A stretch of DNA of 8,890 bases from Spirochaetaceae bacterium (GTDB lineage: Bacteria; Spirochaetota; Spirochaetia; Treponematales; Breznakiellaceae): the NCBI GenBank assembly GCA_031255395.1, contig JAIRSQ010000019.1:1-8890 (forward strand), given 5' to 3'. The notes below the pieces were generated by a model that was not told where the DNA came from, did no database searches, and saw only the letters and a list, made by a program, of their open reading frames with translations. Numbering within the stretch: position 1 is the first letter of the stretch; each line of letters opens with the position of its first letter. Position numbers and translations under genes: made by a program. This document shows positions 6,116 through 8,890 of the stretch, piece by piece.

Positions 6116-7318
6116 ATGGCAAAAGACAAGTTTAATAGAAACAAAATTCACATGAATGTCGGAACGATAGGGCATGTGGATCATGGAAAGACAACGTTGT
6201 CCGCCGCGATTACCATGCACTGCGGAAAGAAGTACGGCGACAAAGTCATGAAGTATGACGAAATTGACAACGCTCCGGAGGAAAAGGCTCGCGGCATCAC
6301 CATTAACACGCGGCACCTTGAATACCAGTCTGAAAAGCGGCATTACGCGCACATAGACTGCCCGGGCCACGCCGATTACATCAAAAACATGATCACCGGC
6401 GCGGCGCAGATGGACGGAGCCGTATTGGTCGTTTCCGCGCCGGATAGCGTCATGCCCCAGACGCGCGAGCACATAATCCTCGCCCGCCAGGTGGGCGTTC
6501 CGAACATGATCGTGTTTCTCAACAAGATCGACCAGTTGGAGGACCCGGAGCTGATTGACCTTGTTGAAGAAGAAGTGCGCGACGTGCTTACCGCAAACGG
6601 TTTTCCCGGAAAAGAGATACCGATTATCAAAGGTTCGGCATTCAAGGCCATGACGGAGCCCGATAACCCCGAAGCGATAAAGTGCATAGACGACCTTCTC
6701 GCGGCTATGGACAGCTATTTTCCGGACCCCGTGCGCGACATCGACAAGCCGTTCATTATGCCGATCGAAGACGTGTTTACGATTCAGGGACGCGGCACCG
6801 TCGTTACGGGCAAGATTGAGCGCGGCATCGTCAAACTTAACGACGAAATCGAAATAGTCGGCATCAAGCCGACCAGAAAAACCGTTATTACCGGAATCGA
6901 GATGTTTAACAAGCTGCTCGACGAGGGGCAGTCCGGCGATAACATCGGAGCGTTGCTTCGCGGCATAGAAAAGAAGGAAGTCGAGCGCGGGCAGGTTCTC
7001 GCCAAGCCGGGTTCCATAACGCCGCACTTCAAATTCAAAGGGCAGATATACTGCCTGTCCCAAGAAGAGGGCGGACGCAAAACGCCGTTCTTTACCGGAT
7101 ACAGGCCGCAGTTCTATTTCCGCACGACGGACATAACCGGCACGGTTACGCTTCCCGGCGAAGAAAAACCCGGCGAAAAGATGGTCATGCCCGGCGATAA
7201 CACCGAGATTGAGGGCGAGCTTATCCACCCCATAGCTATGGAAAAAGGTTTGCGCTTTGCCATTCGCGAGGGCGGCAAAACCGTCGCTTCCGGACAGGTT
7301 GTAGAAGTTTTAGAATAG
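6116..7318 (+). CDS. tuf: Translation elongation factor Tu
   Basis: EF-Tu is the GTPase that brings aminoacyl-tRNA, and Ala-tmRNA, to the ribosome. The G domain shows GHVDHGKT (residues 19-26), RGITINT (59-65) with the switch I threonine T62, DCPGH (81-85) with catalytic H85, NKID (136-139) in place of the common NKCD, and GSAFKA (173-178). Domain 2 begins near [13 protein letters not shown] (211) and has [13 protein letters not shown] (225-237). Domain 3 includes [15 protein letters not shown] (near residue 330). At 400 residues it is a little longer than the usual 393-396, owing to a small loop insertion around GEEKPGEK. A strong AAGGAGG lies eight bases before ATG. tuf leads the S10 operon, 54 bases before rpsJ, without fusA, as I recall for Treponema. 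All catalytic residues look intact. Confidence 0.98.
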   Translation: MAKDKFNRNKIHMNVGTIGHVDHGKTTLSAAITMHCGKKYGDKVMKYDEIDNAPEEKARGITINTRHLEYQSEKRHYAHIDCPGHADYIKNMITGAAQMDGAVLVVSAPDSVMPQTREHIILARQVGVPNMIVFLNKIDQLEDPELIDLVEEEVRDVLTANGFPGKEIPIIKGSAFKAMTEPDNPEAIKCIDDLLAAMDSYFPDPVRDIDKPFIMPIEDVFTIQGRGTVVTGKIERGIVKLNDEIEIVGIKPTRKTVITGIEMFNKLLDEGQSGDNIGALLRGIEKKEVERGQVLAKPGSITPHFKFKGQIYCLSQEEGGRKTPFFTGYRPQFYFRTTDITGTVTLPGEEKPGEKMVMPGDNTEIEGELIHPIAMEKGLRFAIREGGKTVASGQVVEVLE

Positions 7319-7372
7319 GGCGGCGCGGGCGGCAGGCAGAAAACTTGCTGTCTTTTGCTTTCCGGAGGAAAG

Positions 7373-7681
7373 ATGACCAAGGAGCGGATTCGCGTAAGGT
7401 TACGCGGCTTTGATGTTGAACTGATAGACCAGAGCGCAAAATCGATTGTGACGACGGTGGTAAAGGCGGGAGCCAAGATAACTGGGCCTATTCCGCTTCC
7501 AACGCGCGTCAACAAGATTACGGTGCTTCGTTCGCCCCATGTGAACAAAAAGTCCCGCGAGCAGTTCGAGATGCGCACGCACAAGCGGCTAATCGACATC
7601 ATCGAGCCGTCGCCCGAAGTGATGGATTCGCTGATGAAACTTGAGCTTCCAGCCGGCGTGGACGTGGAAATTAAACAGTAG
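7373..7681 (+). CDS. rpsJ: 30S ribosomal protein S10
   Basis: S10 is part of the 30S head and, in bacteria where this was tested, also pairs with NusB in antitermination. The 102-residue length is exact for the family. Signatures are IRVRLRGFD (residues 6-14), TGPIPLPTR (37-45), which opens the extended loop, [20 protein letters not shown] (53-72), which contains the family motif, and a C-terminal GVDVEIK. ATG 7373 is chosen because GGAGGAA lies just upstream (7364-7370) and the protein then starts in the usual way; an in-frame ATG at 7355 would add six residues before it. The gene follows tuf by 54 bases and is followed by an unusual 14-bp hairpin before rplC. Confidence 0.97.
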   Translation: MTKERIRVRLRGFDVELIDQSAKSIVTTVVKAGAKITGPIPLPTRVNKITVLRSPHVNKKSREQFEMRTHKRLIDIIEPSPEVMDSLMKLELPAGVDVEIKQ

Positions 7682-7693
7682 CCGGTCTTTACG

Positions 7694-7732
7694 TTCCCGT
7701 AAACGGCGGCAGTTTGCGGCCGTTTACGGGAA
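7694..7732 (+). other. Perfect 14-bp stem-loop between rpsJ and rplC
   Basis: TTCCCGTAAACGGC (7694-7707) and GCCGTTTACGGGAA (7719-7732) pair without a mismatch around an 11-nt loop. GTCTT just upstream (7685-7689) and GAC just downstream could lengthen it in an alternative fold. No T run follows, so simple termination is unlikely. It fills most of a 74-base gap within an operon whose genes are usually tightly packed. It may be an RNase III-type processing site, an attenuator or a binding site for a ribosomal protein; none of these is shown. Confidence 0.7.
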
Positions 7733-7755
7733 GACGGGCAGCGCAGGAGAAAACG

Positions 7756-8385
7756 ATGTTAGGGCTTTTAGCCAGAAAGGTAGGCATGACGCAAATTTTT
7801 GACGAAAAAGGCAATCTTATTCCGGTAACGGTGTTGCGAGTCGATCCGAATGTCGTAATAGCTCGAAAGAATGAAAAAGACAACGGGTACGACGCCGTAT
7901 TGCTGGGGGTTGACGACGCTCGAAAAAAGAAGGTTACGAAACCCTACGCGGGACAGTTTCCTGAAGGCATTGCCCCTAAAAAGAAAATAAAGGAATTTCG
8001 CGGTTTTAGCCGCGAGTGCGCGGTCGGCGACACGCTGGGCGTGGAAATTCTGGAAGGATGCAACTATGTCGACGTTCAGGGCGTTTCAAAAGGCAAGGGC
8101 TTTCAGGGCGTTGTTAAAAGGCACGGATTCAGCGGCGGGCGCAAGACTCACGGTTCAAAATTTCACCGCGAGCCAGGTTCGACAGGACAATCGACCTATC
8201 CGCACAAGACTTTCAAAAACGTAAAGCTTCCCGGCAGGATGGGGCGCGAACGGGTAACGACTCTGAACATCAAGGTAGTAAAGCTGGATGCCGATAAAAA
8301 GCTGCTGCTGATAAACGGAGCGGTTCCAGGTGTCAATAAAGGGCTTGTCGTGGTTCGCGCGGCGGTAAAGAAGCAGAGGGCATGA
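7756..8385 (+). CDS. rplC: 50S ribosomal protein L3
   Basis: L3 is an early-binding large-subunit protein whose long extension reaches toward the peptidyl transferase centre. The 209-residue length is typical. Visible features are [16 protein letters not shown] (residues 4-19), the conserved [22 protein letters not shown] (107-128), [15 protein letters not shown] (131-145), in which the last glutamine lies in the segment methylated by PrmB in some bacteria, and [10 protein letters not shown] (159-168). ATG 7756 has AGGAGA five bases upstream and gives the normal N-terminus; the in-frame extension to 7714 would run through the right arm of the upstream hairpin and is rejected. The 3' end GCATGATGG overlaps the start of rplD, so the two are translationally coupled. 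Confidence 0.97.
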   Translation: MLGLLARKVGMTQIFDEKGNLIPVTVLRVDPNVVIARKNEKDNGYDAVLLGVDDARKKKVTKPYAGQFPEGIAPKKKIKEFRGFSRECAVGDTLGVEILEGCNYVDVQGVSKGKGFQGVVKRHGFSGGRKTHGSKFHREPGSTGQSTYPHKTFKNVKLPGRMGRERVTTLNIKVVKLDADKKLLLINGAVPGVNKGLVVVRAAVKKQRA

Positions 8386-8890
8386 TGGAAACGGCGGTAT
8401 ATTCAACGGCTGGACAGGAAATACGAAAGATAACTCTTGACGACGCCGTTTTCGGGCTGGAGTTTAACGAGGCACTTATTTGGTACGCGATAAACAACGA
8501 ACTCGCCAACAAGCGGCTTGGGACGGCCTCTACGAAGGACCGCGGCGAAGTGCACGGTTCAAACGCTAAGCCTTACAAACAAAAAGGCTCGGGCCGGGCG
8601 CGCAGGGGCGATAAAAAATCGCCGCTGATGGTTGGCGGGGGCACGGTTTTTGGCCCCAAACCGCGCGATTTTTCGTACAGAATGCCAAAGATGGAAAAAC
8701 GGCTGGCGATTAAGACCGCTTTGAGCCTTAAAGCCGGCACGGACACGCTAAAGGTTGTCGAGGATTTTTATGTGGATGACGGAAAAACAAAGAGCCTTTA
8801 CGGGATTCTTCGCAATTTTGGTACGGGCGAGCGCACGGTTTTTGTCTTAAACGACGCCGAAAAAGACAGGGAGCGCGTAGGCATGCTGAA
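8385..8890 (+). CDS. rplD: 50S ribosomal protein L4 (N-terminal part, cut by the window edge)
   Basis: L4 lines the peptide exit tunnel and, in enterobacteria, also represses the S10 operon through its leader RNA. The frame stays open to the window edge and gives 168 residues. Recognisable segments are [17 protein letters not shown] (residues 18-26), [19 protein letters not shown] (62-80), which forms the tunnel loop, and [13 protein letters not shown] (84-96). Two in-frame starts are adjacent: ATG 8382, which overlaps the rplC stop as ATGA, and ATG 8385. AGAGGG at 8375-8380 is one base from the first and four from the second, so 8385 is preferred, with little certainty. The wording ([16 protein letters not shown]) resembles Treponema L4. 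The remaining C-terminus lies beyond the window. Confidence 0.95.
   Translation, partial: METAVYSTAGQEIRKITLDDAVFGLEFNEALIWYAINNELANKRLGTASTKDRGEVHGSNAKPYKQKGSGRARRGDKKSPLMVGGGTVFGPKPRDFSYRMPKMEKRLAIKTALSLKAGTDTLKVVEDFYVDDGKTKSLYGILRNFGTGERTVFVLNDAEKDRERVGML

Noticed and set aside
6068..7228. 386-codon ORF on the minus strand across tuf
   Set aside because: It is exactly antisense to tuf, whose codon bias leaves the opposite strand open. It has no recognisable family and starts inside the coding region of EF-Tu.
7319..7372. Hairpin between tuf and rpsJ (GGCAGGCAG and CTTGCTGTC with TTTT after)
   Set aside because: Pairing needs a bulge and a wobble and the T run is only four, so an attenuator cannot be supported.

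Overview
The window reads as ordinary chromosomal DNA of a spirochaete, most likely a Treponema-type organism of moderately high G+C such as a gut treponeme. This rests on recalled similarity, not on a search: EF-Tu, S12, enolase and L4 have Treponema-like wording, tuf is followed directly by rpsJ-rplC-rplD, and there is no fusA between rpsG and tuf. Apart from the left edge and two small genes after it, nearly everything is core housekeeping sequence.

Layout. (1) 1-120: the last 39 codons of a FecE/BtuD-type iron or cobalamin ABC transporter ATPase. (2) 121-641: a gene-free stretch rich in repeats. It holds a strong Shine-Dalgarno with a four-codon ORF, a dispersed GTCATTGCGAGC-type palindromic element, two blocks of a TTATCNN heptamer, a 14-bp direct repeat, small hairpins, and a sigma70-like promoter for the next genes. 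(3) 642-1558: a probable two-gene operon encoding a small FMN-binding split-barrel (PPOX-like) protein and a DUF1638 protein. Its function is unknown and it is the least understood coding part of the window. (4) 1567-1603: a perfect 16-bp hairpin between convergent genes. (5) 1652-4208, minus strand: enolase (eno) and, upstream of it, an M24 metallopeptidase (Xaa-Pro aminopeptidase-like). (6) 4310-4766: the tmRNA gene ssrA with promoter, tag ORF (ADNDNYGYALAA) and terminator. (7) 4820-5738: promoter, rpsL and rpsG. (8) 5785-8890: a promoter abutting the rpsG hairpin, a roughly 300-nt structured leader, then tuf, rpsJ, rplC and the start of rplD, which begin the S10 ribosomal protein operon.

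How the genes work together. From 4310 to the end the genes serve translation: tmRNA rescues stalled ribosomes, S12 and S7 build the 30S decoding centre and head, EF-Tu delivers aminoacyl-tRNA (and also Ala-tmRNA), and S10, L3 and L4 are ribosome components. Each of the three plus-strand transcription units starts at a promoter with a CTCTTGAC -35 region. The two that drive protein genes have a run of eight T straight after the -35 box. Enolase (glycolysis) and the peptidase (peptide turnover) are read from the opposite strand.

I found no CRISPR array, transposase, phage gene, toxin-antitoxin pair or clear new multi-gene system. The items most worth a second look are the PPOX/DUF1638 pair, the structured tuf leader, the 14-bp perfect stem between rpsJ and rplC, the shared promoter architecture, and the repeat-laden stretch after the ABC gene.
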